Shown one piece after another: positions 12,261 through 22,689 of a stretch of 62,500 bases of DNA; position 1 is the stretch's first letter; every line of letters starts with the position of its first letter. Source of the stretch: Symbiodinium natans (Eukaryota; Sar; Dinophyceae; Suessiales; Symbiodiniaceae); contig CAJNDS010000203.1 of assembly GCA_905221605.1 (NCBI GenBank), forward strand, positions 127,501-190,000. Direction: 5' to 3'. Under the pieces are notes generated by a model. It had not been told where the DNA came from and did not search any database. It was given only the letters and a program-made list of their open reading frames with translations. Made by a program: the position numbers and the translations under genes.

Positions 12261-12770
12261 CTTGGGGTGCTTCAGGGGCTATTTCCGTATGTTGAACTAT
12301 GTCTCTGACTACTGATCTACGGTGCCCAGCTAGTCCAGCCTAAACCCCACACACATTCGAGGCACTGTCGCACACTGCCATCAGAAAAGAAACTGAGATC
12401 CTGCCACGAACTTCCACGAAAGGAACAGTGCCTCTGAAGCAACACGCAACAAGTGAGGCATATCAATCAAGAGCTCACGGGAGACAACTCTATGCGCAGG
12501 CAGAGCTATCGCGATAAGCAGCAACCGCTGCGAGTTGCAACCTATCTGAACGACTGCCGAATGGTTCCACGCCAGCAGCATGTGCATTGCACAGCTTAAT
12601 GCGCGGCGACTTCATGTGAAACTCTCGTTGGCCCTCACGGGCAGCGGAGTATTTAAGATGCAGGCCAAAGCCTGACAACATTGGTGCATTAACTTTCCTA
12701 CATGCCTTCACGGCCAGGGACGGTTTATGGAAACATCCCTTTTTTGTCAGGCACAAGAACGGCCGAAGAA
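12261..12770 (-). other. upstream of DPH2; weak coding signal only
   Basis: A minus-strand frame at about 12670-12490 (MLSGFGLHLKYSAAREGQRE) is mildly protein-like but has no recognisable motif. Otherwise I see nothing I can support between the DPH2 start and 12.8 kb. Confidence 0.25.
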
Positions 12771-12879
12771 GGAATCATGGCTGACTCTGACACCAGTTTC
12801 TGTTTCACTGCAGGCTGGATGCCTTCGGCGCTCTGGTAATTAACGGCGACGAAATGAATTATGTTTTGGGCGTGGTATG

Positions 12880-13320
12880 TGTGTTTCGCAGTCATCGTGG
12901 CTGTGCCTATGGCCTATGCTTCTTGTGGTACAAGTAGAACCTGACTGCGACCACAGCTGCAACCACCTTGCCACAGCCCTCTTCAGCGCGACTTTCCACC
13001 CTTGCCGCCTTTGCCTGCAGAGATGCGCTACTGCAAGAGCTGTCAACGCGGATCAACCTTCTGAAGGTTGTGAATGGTTCTTCTGCGCCTTGCCTTTGCC
13101 CTTGCCTTTGCCCTTTCCTTTGCCTTTGCTTTGGCCTTTGCTTTTGCCTTTGCCTTTGCCTTTACCTCGTCCATCTGCTGCCCGGCCTGCTATTCAAGTC
13201 GAGTGCCGAAGGATCACAGGACCATGCAGCAAGCGCAGAGCCAGCGAAGTGCCTCCGCCAGCCTTTGACAGCCGCCTTCTCTGCTCCTGTGCACACGGAG
13301 GCAGACGTGTGGGTTCGAAC
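12880..13320 (-). CDS. possible exon with Gly-Lys repeat tail
   Basis: On the minus strand the TGCCTT-type repeat at about 13083-13172 reads as alternating glycine and lysine (GKGKGKGKSKGQSKGKGKGK), a low-complexity pattern often seen in dinoflagellate nuclear proteins. Below it, about 13010-12880 reads LQAKAARVESRAEEGCGK followed by VVAAVVAVRFYLYHKKH, which looks coding but lies in another frame. The DNA repeat could equally be non-coding: all minus frames across it are open. Confidence 0.3.
13083..13172. repeat. degenerate TTTGCC/CTTGCC hexamer repeat
   Basis: About fifteen imperfect copies of a six-base unit. As a multiple of three it keeps frames open on both strands (Gly-Lys or Ala-Lys on the minus, Ala-Phe or Leu-Pro on the plus). 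Confidence 0.9.
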
Positions 13321-13744
13321 CGAGCAGCATAGACGGCTCAAAAATCAGACAAGCTCAGGGTCGGTCCTCCTGGTCGAACGCAGAACGGCCCTGGAAAGCA
13401 ACCTGCCCAGCACTGCGCAAATCACTTTCACAGGGGGCCACTGTGCATCAAGCGCATGTTTTTTTAAGCACATCCATCCCCATCCAGCCCCGGCAGGCAA
13501 ACATCCCAGCCATGCACGAAGCCGCACAACCCCTGAACAGGCTTGAAACCGGAGGGCAGGTTAGAGGCGGCTGATACTGGCGGACTGTTCAATTTATAAT
13601 CTGCGATGGCACAAAGCCAACCAATAACCAAAGAAAGACATGCCGCTAAAACAAAGGCGTCTCAAACACGAGGGCAGGAAAAGCACCAAGCTGAAAGAAC
13701 GTGAGGCTCACATGATGTAGTTGCCGGGCATTAGAAGTAGAATG

Positions 13745-14560
13745 TACTGTTCAGAGGAGGGAGGGGGAAGAGCCGAAGAGCAACGATGCAACCCCCGTGG
13801 CGCGCACCTTCGATTTTTTTGCTTTGTGCTTCTTCTTTCCCACCTCGGGCAGAGTTGACCCCGCAAAATAGAATCGACATTGCCTGCCTCTGTGTGAATG
13901 AGGCGGGTGCATCATACTCCCAGTCAAGTGCGTCTCGACGTTGTGGGAGTGGCTGCAGTTTCTCTTGGACCTAGTCGAAAAAATGAGATTTCCCATGTGC
14001 AACTTATCCGGTTGTGCTTCGTGAGCTGCGCACGCTTTGAAAAGCCTTTTCTTGCTCCTCCGTGAAGTGCTGCTCGTCCCATCTATCCACCTGGAGATCT
14101 TTGGAAATCGCCAAGCTCTCCACAAGCCTGATTCGACCCGTCTGCATCCCTCGAGAAATCTCGAACAACACAGGCCCAACCCCAAAAGACTTCGGGAGGT
14201 TGGGAGGCCCCATGAGGCCCCGCCACATACTAACACATCTTCGAGGAGCGTCTTGGGGGTTGGTCTGGGCGCCACTGGTTGCTTCAGCAAATCCAGAGCG
14301 CTCTCTTGGACAGGGCCAGGGCAGCCGTAGGAGGGGCCGGCAGATATCGGGCCACTGAAGTAACCTTGGGCTTGAACCGTGTGTCAAATCGCGGCCTTCG
14401 CTTGTCCATACTGCGTAGTGTAGTCCGTGGATGTCGCCACCTGCTTGTACTGGTATGAGTCCGCTGGATTGTGGGCGTTGCACGCGACATGAAACTCGCA
14501 AGGTACCCTTTCAGCCGCATCTTGCTGGACAACTCTTGCCCTTTTGAGCGGTTGAGACCT
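13745..14560 (-). CDS. small multi-exon protein with Lys-rich C-terminus, unknown
   Basis: Minus-strand pieces occur in order. About 14555-14420: RVVQQDAAERVPCEFHVACN, then SYQYKQVATSTDYTTQYGQ. About 14360-14220: GYFSGPISAGPSYGCPGPVQ, then LLKQPVAPRPTPKTLLEDV. About 14205-14015: MWRGLMGPPNLPKSFGVGPV, LFEISRGMQTGRIRLVESL and DRWDEQHFTEEQEKAFQSVR. About 13850-13745: LPEVGKKKHKAKKSKVRATG and a stop. They would assemble to about 200 residues ending in a basic, nuclear-localisation-like stretch. The pieces lie in different frames, as expected for short introns. I do not recognise the family. Confidence 0.45.
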
Positions 14561-14574
14561 CTCAAGGCGTCCAT

Positions 14575-14900
14575 GCACACAGCAGGCTCACAAAGGGACT
14601 AGTTGCGGCTCGAGGCTTAAGCTCCTGGCACATTGTCACCATTTTGGCCTTGGATACCTGACCACACATGACCACACATGACCACATTGTGACATTGCCC
14701 TTGGCCATGGCGATACGAACAACTGAGTCAACGGCCATTTGCATGCAAAGATCTCTGTTCTGCAAGAAGGTTGAGATGAGCCTTGAAAAGTGCCGCCACA
14801 TGACCCACAGCAGCAAGGCACCTGCAGCCCTGCCTGGAACGTGCGTAGGCGGTTCAATCGACACAAGCGCGACCTGCACACATGCGAGCGGGCACCAAGC
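14575..14900 (-). CDS. probable exon of unknown protein
   Basis: A minus-strand frame of about 105 codons gives a hydrophobic, helix-rich sequence including RHFSRLISTFLQNRDLCMQM, AVDSVVRIAMAKGNVTMW and SKAKMVTMCQELKPRAATS. Codon pattern and length favour coding. It may be an exon upstream of, or the end of a gene preceding, the small protein at 13.7-14.5 kb. No motif is recognised. The stretch CCATTTTGGC on the plus strand, which recalls the dinoflagellate spliced leader, is explained by this reading. Confidence 0.4.
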
Positions 14901-15349
14901 CTCGCATCCTGCCAAATATGTGCCTTTTGCCCAGCGTTCTGGCGGTTCTGGGAGGCTCCTTCGACGCACTCGCCGCGCCCACCTGCATCCGCAAATGCGA
15001 GCCACTTTCTGGGCCAAGATCGCAAAAGGACGGCCACCAGCGCGGCACCTCAAGGAGCTCCTTTTGCGCTTCGCCGCTTTTCGACTCACCCGGAGCTGAA
15101 GGCCTGCGCAAGTCATGGCCCTCACACACATTGATTATGTGACGTAATGTGATGTGTGATGATGTGCCGATGGGCCTGGGAGGCTTCGTCAAAAGCAACT
15201 CTTCCACTTTGTGGGTTCCTCTACAGCAGCAGGCGATCACTGGCCCTGAGCGGCTACTGCTCCGTTACTCCTGCCTGCGTTCTCAGAAAACTAGAAGAGG
15301 GATGGCCCGAAAGCATCGATTTGCCGTGCGTTGACTCCATGCAGTTGAC

Positions 15350-15540
15350 GCTTTGCAGCCGAAGTGTATGCACTTGGACAAATGTATGCACTTACATGAT
15401 TATAGTCACTTGCACACTGCACTTGTCTACTGGACGTGTATGCACTTGAACTGCATGGCATTCAAGTGTGTGGAGTTGAATGCCGTGCACTTGTGGTCAA
15501 CTCTATACACTTCATCGGCATTGACTGCAACGCCGAGCTC
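15350..15540. repeat. dispersed tatgcactt-type motifs (left flank of satellite)
   Basis: Words such as tatgcactt, gtgcactt and atacactt recur at irregular spacing. The same core forms the regular 14-bp array at 17409-17661 on the other side of the satellite, so the two flanks are probably related. Confidence 0.6.
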
Positions 15541-15589
15541 CGATGCTTCCACGGTGTACTGCGGTTGTACTACAAAAGTCGACTTTCCA

Positions 15590-15950
15590 GCCACGTTTTG
15601 GAACCAGCGAATTCGGGGACCATGGTATTTGCGATGGTTTTGGAACCAACCATGGTACTTGCGATGGTTTTGGAACCACGATATTTACGAGGTTTTCGAG
15701 GCCCCGGAATTCGAGTCCCATGATATTTGCGAGGTTTTCGAGGAATTCGAGTCCCACGCAATTTGCGATGGTTTCGACATCCCGGAATTCGAGTCCCACG
15801 ATATTTGCGAGGTTTTCGAGGCCCCGGAGTTCGAGTCCCACGATATTTGCAAGGGTTTCGAGGAATTCGAGTCCCACGATATTTGCGATGGTTTCGACAT
15901 CCCGGAATTCGAGCCCCACGATATTTGCGAGGTTTTCGACGAGAAAAGAC
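15590..15950. repeat. satellite block A, 36/42-bp units
   Basis: The word cgagtccca starts at 15712, 15748, 15790, 15832, 15868 and (variant) 15910. The spacing is therefore 36, 42, 42, 36, 42, suggesting a higher-order unit of 120 bp. The core reads gatatttgcgaggttttcga. All spacings are multiples of three, so reading frames persist through the array. Confidence 0.9.
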
Positions 15951-15974
15951 AAAAACATCCCCGTGTCTGCACGC

Positions 15975-16535
15975 GCGCGGAAGTCCGTTACCATACTATT
16001 TGCGGTGTTTTCAAGCGCCCAGATGTCCGTTACCATGCTATTTGCGGTGTTTTTCAAGCGCCCAGATGTCCGTTACCATGCTATTTGCGGTGTTTTTCAG
16101 GCGCCCAGATGTCCGTTACCATGCTATTTGCGGTGTTTTCAAAGCACCCAGATGTCCGTTACCATGCTAATTGCGGTGTTTGCAAGCGCCCATGCAGATG
16201 TCCGTTACCATGCTATTTGCGGTGTTTTCACGCGCCCAGATGTCCGTCACCATGCTATTTGCGGTGTCTTCGAGCGCCCAGATGTCCGTTACCGTGCTAT
16301 TTGCGGTGTTTTCAAGCGCCCACATGTCTGTTACCATGCTATTTGCGGTGTTTTCAAGCGCCCAGATGTCCGTTACCATGCTATTTGCGGTGTTTTCAAG
16401 CGCCCAGATGTCCGTTACCATGCTATTTGCGGTGTTTTCAAGCGCCCAGATGTCCGTTACCATGCTATTTGCGGTGTTTTCAAGCGCCCAGATGTCCGTT
16501 ACCATGCTATTTGCGGTGTTTTCATGCGCCCAGAA
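15975..16535. repeat. satellite block B, 42-bp units
   Basis: About thirteen copies of a 42-bp unit with core gtccgttaccatgctatttg. Starts at 15983, 16025, 16068, 16111, 16154, 16200, 16242, 16284, 16326, 16368, 16410, 16452 and 16494 give mostly 42-base spacing, with a few 43- and one 46-base step. No plus-strand frame of the unit contains a stop, so the units read as RPDVRYHAICGVFK, APRCPLPCYLRCFQ or SAQMSVTMLFAVFS. One minus frame (MVTDIWALENTANS) is open too. Confidence 0.95.
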
Positions 16536-16935
16536 GTCGACTTTCCAGCCACGGAAGCTCCGGATGTCCCCGGCGTACTACGTCTGTACTTCCAGCCACG
16601 GAAGCTCCGGGCGGGGACGTACTACATTTGTACTACAAAAGTCGACTTTCCAGCCACGGAAGCTCCGGGTGTCCGCGGCGTACTGCGTTTGTACTACGAA
16701 AAGTCGACTTTCCAGCCACGGAAGCTCCGGGCGTCGCCGGCGTACTACATTTGTACTACAAAAGTCGACTTTTCAGCCACGGAAGTCCCCGACGTACGGC
16801 GTACTGCGTTTGTACTACAAAAGTCGACTTTCCAATCTTTCCAGCCACGGAAGCTCCGGGCGTCCCCGGCGCAAAAGTCGACTTTCCAGCCACGGAAGTC
16901 CCCGGCGTACTACGTCTGTACTACAAAAGTCCAAA
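16535..16935. repeat. satellite block C, about 60-bp units
   Basis: Six to seven imperfect copies built on gtcgactttccagccacgga followed by gtactac-type ends. Each junction carries a SalI-like gtcgac word. The last copies are truncated. Confidence 0.85.
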
Positions 16936-17290
16936 AAAACGCAAAAACACGACGGTTTTGGCACCGCGCCAACGCCGGAACCCGCAGAGGGTGTCCGCGC
17001 GCGCGAAAAAAAGTACCAAACACGACGGTTTTAGCACCGCGACCCGGCGATCAGCCGCAGAGGGTTGTCCGCGCAAATCAAGAAACGTAAAAAAACGACG
17101 GTTTTAGCACTGCGACCACGATGAAACCCGCAGAGGGTTGTCCGCGCACAGAAAGAAACGTAAAAAAATGACGGTTTTAGCACCGCGACCACGCCGAAAC
17201 CCGCAGTGTCCGCGCAAATCAAGAAACGTAAAACAACGACGGTTTTAGCACCGCGACCACGCCGAAACCCGCAGAGGGTTGCAATCCCGA
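16935..17290. repeat. satellite block D, about 60-70-bp units
   Basis: About five copies of acgacggttttagcaccgcg followed by accacgccgaaacccgcaga and gggttgtccgcgc. The unit differs from blocks A-C, so four unrelated satellite families are juxtaposed here. Confidence 0.85.
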
Positions 17291-17408
17291 TTGGCGATGT
17301 CAACCCAGCCCGCCCGCCTGAGAAAGAGTAATTTTAATTTAGAAATCTAGGACTGGGTACGAAGGTCTACTAAATTCTACGTAAATCTCGCACTTTCTGT
17401 TAACTTCT

Positions 17409-17661
17409 ACTTCACTCTATGCAATTCACTCTATGCACTTCACTCTATGCACTTCACTCTATGCAATTCACTCTATGCAATTCACTCTATGCACTTCACT
17501 CTATGCACTTCACTCTATGCACTTGACTCTATGCACTTGACTCTATGCACTTGACTCTATGCACTTCACACTATGCACTTCCCTCTATGCATTTCACTCT
17601 ACGCGCTTCACTCTATGCACTTAACTCTAAGTGCATCACTCTATGTACTTCACTCTATGTT
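17409..17661. repeat. 14-bp tandem repeat (cactctatgcactt)
   Basis: About eighteen copies of a 14-base unit, with single-base variants (acttc, aattc, acttg). It marks the right edge of the satellite complex. Confidence 0.95.
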
Positions 17662-17864
17662 GTTGGGTCAGAGGGCTCCGCACGGAAGAACCCTTCGCGA
17701 TGCTTTCGGGAAAAAGCTGGACATTGGACAGCCAAGAGGCCATTGTGCTTCACCATGCCATTTACTTTGCCGTTGACATGCACCTGGGCCCATGCCAACA
17801 TAAATCTGACAACCTCTGACAACCTCTGAAACCTAGCGAAACTCTGAGGAACTCTCCGATCTCT

Positions 17865-18090
17865 CTAAGGAGAGCACTGCAACGGATGGCACATGGTCAG
17901 CTTTGGCTTTGCCATCGGCTGCCTGGCAGAGAAGTGCCGGAGGGAACTGCGAGGCTTCTCTGTGGGCAAGGGATGGCAAGGGATGGCAAGGGCCTGTTGA
18001 ACAGCTTGTACTGTTTCCTTTGCGGCCAGTTGGACCGAAGCCTTTGCAGCCTTCTCGGCTTGTTCCTCAGCCCACGCCCCTTGCGGCTTA
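17865..18090 (-). CDS. possible C-terminal exon of the USP gene
   Basis: A minus-strand frame reading SRLAKPQGAWAEEQAEKAAK and ASVQLAAKETVQAVQQALA is alanine/glutamate-rich and helical. It follows the USP His-domain end (AYLLFYQS) by fewer than 40 bases in the same direction. It could be joined to it by a very short intron, or be the start of another gene. Confidence 0.4.
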
Positions 18091-18107
18091 GCGAGTCGCG
18101 ACACCGC

Positions 18108-20422
18108 TCATACAGCACACAGCAAGAGTAGGTTGCAAACAGACTGGTAGAAGAGCAAGTAGGCCTTGTTGACACGCAAACCCCCACCAGCTTGTGGCAC
18201 GCACAAGTTGAAGAAGTGCGCCTCCTGCTTGAGCACTTCTGGCTCTGCTACAGTTCGGACGTCCTGGCCATCACGTCGCGACAAAGCTACTAGACAAGAA
18301 AGCCAGCTCATGCCCAAAGACCCACGAACCTCATCATTGAAACAATGCCACGCGCTGTTATGCTTGGCCTGTGCCGTTGTGCAAAAATCGCTTAGGGGTA
18401 TGGCGTCCTATCCTGCATGCCAAACAAGCTTTGCCGCGGACAAATGCGATGTAATGTCCGCTTTTGGCAGACTGCCCACCTCGGCTGCAACTATCGTGTG
18501 GCAGATAGTGCACCTACAAGCACACGCTACAGCCTGGACAGCGACTCCCAAGATCGTGCATTCAAAGCGCAATGAACCACGACACCGTACAGTCGGTAAC
18601 GGGCCTGCAATGCCACTGCGAAGCGCTGTGCTGCAGTACACACCAAGTCGCATTGCAGCAGGGGGATAAGCTGACTAGGTGCGAAAGTGACCCAGCTTAC
18701 AAGTCTGACTTACCTGCAAGCGCTACATAAGCCATAAATGCTTAACATACATCTACACCAAGCCTGCTGCTGCGGGTGACTGGTGAAGCGTGCAATGTCC
18801 AGCGACCTCGTCCAATCAGAGTCTCGGCAGGTGCACCATTGCTAAATGAGCCTGCAGCCCATCTTGGCTCGCGACGTGGGAAACTTCACGAGTTTTTTAA
18901 GCTTGCCTCGGATATTTCAGGATATTTCAGGCACCGGTACCCTGACATGCCGGCATGGCAGCCCTGTCGCAACCAATGGCAACCCAGAATCCGCGCAGAC
19001 CATGAAAGAAATCAAACCGCTTCAGCTGGAAGGTCAGCAGCGGAGGAACGGAGTGTATGGAGAACCTGCGCTGCGCGTCACAGATGAGATCCTAAGCAAC
19101 AGCTTTCGAGGCCTCTTGGTGGCATCCACTTTCTGCTCACACTTCTTGCACATGTACTTGTTGGCACCCGATAGAGCTTCACCTCAAAGATCATCATTAA
19201 AGCTAGCACAGGCAAAGTCGTGCTATGTCGTGCTGTAGCAATCTGCAGCATCTGGGCCGTCACGGCGATCTTTGCCGGGGGGCTCCTGGTAAAACCTTCC
19301 AGTGCTTTCTCGAGGGTGTTGGCGTTTTGGACCTGCAAAGGGCAAGGGCAAGGGCAATGGTAATTCGTAGTGATACGTGGGTTTCTCGGCCTCCAAGCTG
19401 ATGTCCATGTATGGGTCGAAAGTGTTCGACCTCACTGGGAAGGCGGAAGAATCACAAAAGAAGCACACATGAGCAAACGTGGATATGGACTTCAGCTGGC
19501 TCCACGATGAGGTTTGCACGCATACTTGCACCTCTTGCAGAGAACCTTCAGGATATCCATTGAAAGCAAACCACCTTGTCAAGGACCTGTTGCAAAGGAA
19601 CACAAAGAAGTTTGCCAGCCTGCGAGCGCAAATGCCCACCGAACAATTGGCCGATCACTGTGGTTTGCTGAACCTATCACCAGCCAAAGTTTGCACATGG
19701 AATGGGGCGGGATGTGCAAGGCGTGAGCTGCGTACCGGTCGCGGCAAAGACGACTCTGCAGTGACAGACTTCAGGAAGGACTTGTGGCACCTGTCATGAA
19801 CCAATCAAGAGCTGGGCATTGGACATCGGGGCATCGGGTGTCGGCCAAAACTCATGGCATGCATGGATGAAGCCAAAGATCTACCGAGCCACGAATCCAA
19901 AAAGTGAATCAGGAACTCGTGTGCATCTTCCTGCCGTCCTCTGGACTGAAACCTCCTTGCGATCTGCGGAAGGTGGCGCAGCAGGCCCACAGGTCGGAAT
20001 GCCGCCTTTTGTGCGTCGAAGACTGCTTGCAGGTGTCCCTCCAGCAGGCATAACGTGCAAAGGGTTCCATCCCGCTTGGCCATGCAGCCTGCAGAGTGCT
20101 CCTTCGTCAAGCAGTACTTCTGCAGAGGCACCGCGTACGTCAACACTTGTAGAACACTGTTGAAGTAGCAGGTATTTCCCAGATTTTGGAGACCACGTCC
20201 AACCCTTCGGGGACTCATCTCACCAAACAATTTCTGCAGCCTCTCCCTGGGGTAAAGACAATATTGTGGCTCGGGTGGTTCATCGTCCTCACTCCGAGCT
20301 TTCATTTTGGAGTCCTGTGAGCCTCTCAAGGCCTGAGCTTTCACAAACTCGATAACCCGAGGGAGGAATGGCTTCTCCACGGTGAGCCCATTCGCTGTTG
20401 CAGTCAATCCATTCAAGGCCAT
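18108..20422 (-). CDS. ubiquitin carboxyl-terminal hydrolase (USP36/42-like)
   Basis: A cysteine protease of the USP family that removes ubiquitin from proteins. The ATG at 20422 opens a long first exon with the Cys box GLQNLGNTCYFNSVLQVLTY (catalytic Cys at about residue 85), a TKEH-type region and GRQEDAHEFL (about residue 162). Further exons follow on the minus strand: TTVIGQLFGGHLRSQ (about 19678-19632), LCKRCKYAC (about 19540, zinc knuckle), SNTFDPYMDISLEA (about 19425-19385), NANTLEKALEGFTR (about 19320-19280), ANKYMCKKCEQKVDATKR (about 19165-19112, second zinc pair), RGKLKKLVKFP (about 18920-18885), RYRLYGVVVH (about 18608-18575), SGHYIAFVRG with the catalytic His (about 18467-18435), WHCFNDEV (about 18350-18322) and AYLLFYQS (about 18153-18128). 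All USP boxes are present in order, so the gene looks intact. The exon after GQLFGGHLRSQ appears to use a GC donor, and VLKQ joins AYLLFY best through a GA-AG intron. The C-terminus may extend to 17865 through a piece with AEEQAEKAAKASVQLAAKET. Confidence 0.9.
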
Positions 20423-20449
20423 TGTCGTGCCTGTCTAGAAACTTGTTCA

Positions 20450-21160
20450 AGCTAATTGAGAGAATTGCTTTATCTGCAAAATTTGTTTGGGTGTGTTAGA
20501 TCAACCATGTGCAAGGAACCTGTGGACATTTGTTGTGAATAACAGGCTAGCCATGGCCATATGAACTGCATTTTCAGCCTAAGCGTCGAGTGTCTGATAG
20601 GGCCTTTTGAAGCACTTGAAGCACCAACGTCACGCATCATACTTGGTGGTTGTCGTCTGCACGAACAACATAGAACCGTCGCGGCTGCGGTTATGGCCCA
20701 TGGCATGTATGGCATGTTCCGGTTTCGGTTTTCTCGGTTTTCTCCAGGGATGATGCCGCACACCACGCTGTGTACAGGAAGCGACGCTGCCCCACGTGAT
20801 TGTGTGTACATCACACGAGCACCTTCAAATGAAGCCGCTTGCAAATGCTGCTTTAAGGCTTCTCAACCCACTGTGCGCAGCTCCGGCGACATTTTTGTAC
20901 ACAGTGAGAACGCTCACAAAAGCCATGGGCCCCGGCAGTTTCGCTGTTGTTGGGCTGACATGACACCGCCCGGGGCGACTTCATGCGACTTCCTTCACCA
21001 GCCTCCCCTCGCTGTGTGCCACAGGGTTTGGGCTGACTTTACAACGGGTGGGTCGAGATAAGCCTGGTGTTAGGACCGCGTACACGGTGCAACCCGTCGA
21101 AAGGCGCCTTCTTCCCCTTAATTTTCTGGTAGGCATACCACCGCCTGCATACGACTCAAG
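20450..21160. other. intergenic stretch upstream of USP
   Basis: Open frames of 120-165 codons exist on both strands but have no recognised motif. I see no promoter element; dinoflagellate promoters lack a TATA box, so none is expected to be legible. Confidence 0.4.
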
Positions 21161-21470
21161 CCAGAAAAATCTGACCCCTGTGGAAAGTTGACTCACAAAA
21201 CATAGAGCATCCAAATGAGAAATGAGATACAGATGCAAACTCATTTATAAAGTCGTTCCCGAATTTGCGCAAAAACACTCGGACTGGCTCCCAGATGCAG
21301 GCAGCCGACAGCGGCATGCAGCAAGGGAACAAATATCCAGCTGTGCGTCTGCCTAACCGCATGTGCATTGGGTGGGGGGTTGGTTGAACCAAGCCGCATC
21401 GGCTGGCAGCGAAATTGATTCCACTGGCGCTGCCTGCGCGGCTGGTGCACCCGTAGCCGGCGGCATTGCC
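21160..21470 (-). CDS. possible exon, unknown
   Basis: A minus-strand frame gives AGYLFPCCMPLSAACIWEPV, then VFLRKFGNDFINEFASVSHF, which looks protein-like but matches no family I know. Confidence 0.25.
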
Positions 21471-21759
21471 AGGTCTAGGTGCTGGGAGCCCCGTAGACCA
21501 TACCTCGCGCAGAACATACCTCGCATTACCTCGCGTAAGGGCCACTCCAGCAGCGGTGAACGAGCGCATTGTGTGGGAGAGCGTTGGATTTTGCTGCCAA
21601 GGCAGGAAACATTTATGCCTCGGGCACGGGAAGATCCCGCCCCTCTACAGCAGCGAGCTGCTGCAGGGTGGGCATTGCGTGCACCAGCGCAGCCGGCTCC
21701 ACCTTGGCCTTCCAGCTCATCCGGGATGCGTCTGAGACCTCAGACCTTGCTGCCAGCCC

Positions 21760-22000
21760 CACACTCGAGCGTGCGTAGAAGCTGCTGTTGCTGCTGGCCT
21801 GCTTTTGTGGCGCCCCATTGCTTATGCCTGAGTCCCTGAAGCGACCCTCTTGCAGCGGTTCGACCTGTTCTTCCGCGGGCAGTGGGCTGATTCGCTCCGA
21901 CGCGCTACTGCTGAGACCGGGGCGGTCGGACTAGATTTCCGCTTTCTCGCCTTCAATGCGCGAGAACAAGGAGACGCATGGGAAGCTGCCCATTGCGCCA
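21760..22000 (+). pseudogene. retroelement ORF fragment (pre-RT segment)
   Basis: A plus-strand reading contains EAAVAAGLLLWRPIAYA, then an in-frame stop, then LLQRFDLFFRGQWADSLRRA. The RF-x2-FF-x-G-x-W-x3-L pattern matches two other retroelement pieces in this window (near 27060 and 58480), which suggests a conserved segment ahead of the reverse transcriptase. The internal stop marks it as a relic. Confidence 0.45.
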
Positions 22001-22292
22001 CAACAGTGCCACAACCCCGAACATCCTGAACATCTGGAATTACCATCCTGAGCCACACCTGCGGATATTTGCGGGGGGCAGACGTCTGGGCGCTGGTCTT
22101 CCAAGAGGGGAGGCCCTGGGGTGGGGTGCTCTGTTGGCGGCCGACGCCAGTGGGAGCGGTGATCCCTTACCTGGCGCGTTCAGCTCCATGTTCCCCGTAG
22201 CTCCTCGTTTTTCCTGAGCCCAAAAACGTTTTGAGCCCTAACTTCGGAAACGCTGAAAGGCGAATGACCGAAACGTCAACATGAGTACTGCC

Positions 22293-22672
22293 GTGGGCTG
22301 GTCTGAGCCCTTGCTGTTCTTATTGGGGCCAAAGTGGGCTGGTCTGAGCCCTCACTTTTTTATTGGGGCCAATGTGGGCTGGTCTGAGCCCTTGCTGTTC
22401 TTATTGGGGCCAAAGTGGGCTGGTCTGAGCCCTCACTTTTTTATTGGGGCCAATGTGGGCTGGTCTGAGCCCTTGCTGTTCTTATTGGGGCCAAAGTGGG
22501 CTGGTCTGAGCCCTCGCTTTTTTATTGGGGCCAATGTGGGCTGGTCTGAGCCCTCGCTTTTCTTATTGGGGCCAATGTGGGCTGGTCTGAGCCCTTGCTT
22601 TTCTTATTGGGGCCAATGTGGGCTGGTCTGAGCCCTCGCTTTTCTTATTGGGGCCAATGTGGGCTGGTCTGA
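22293..22672. repeat. alternating 41/40-bp tandem repeat
   Basis: About nine to ten copies of gtgggctggtctgagccct... ttattggggccaa. Starts at 22293, 22334, 22374, 22415 and onward show strictly alternating 41- and 40-base units (an 81-base dimer), with alternating gctgttctt and actttttt middles in the left half. The array ends where retroelement sequence begins. Confidence 0.95.
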
Positions 22673-22689
22673 GGGAGGCCCGGCAAGTG

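Noticed and set aside
13300-13325. gggttcgaaccgag as a tRNA T-arm
   Set aside because: The bases flanking the loop do not pair as a five-base T-stem and no acceptor or anticodon stem can be drawn around it.
14633-14652. CCATTTTGGC, resembling the middle of the spliced leader
   Set aside because: Only about ten bases agree, and the segment is better explained as part of a minus-strand exon (SKAKMVTM).
15543-17090. A 515-584-codon plus-strand protein
   Set aside because: Not annotated as a gene because the frames follow from stop-free tandem units, several frames are open at once, and there is no start context or domain. Kept as a finding instead.
22281-22631. A 116-codon repeat protein frame (GANVGWSEPLLFLLGPKWAG-type)
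   Set aside because: It is produced by the 81-bp satellite dimer, which is a multiple of three.
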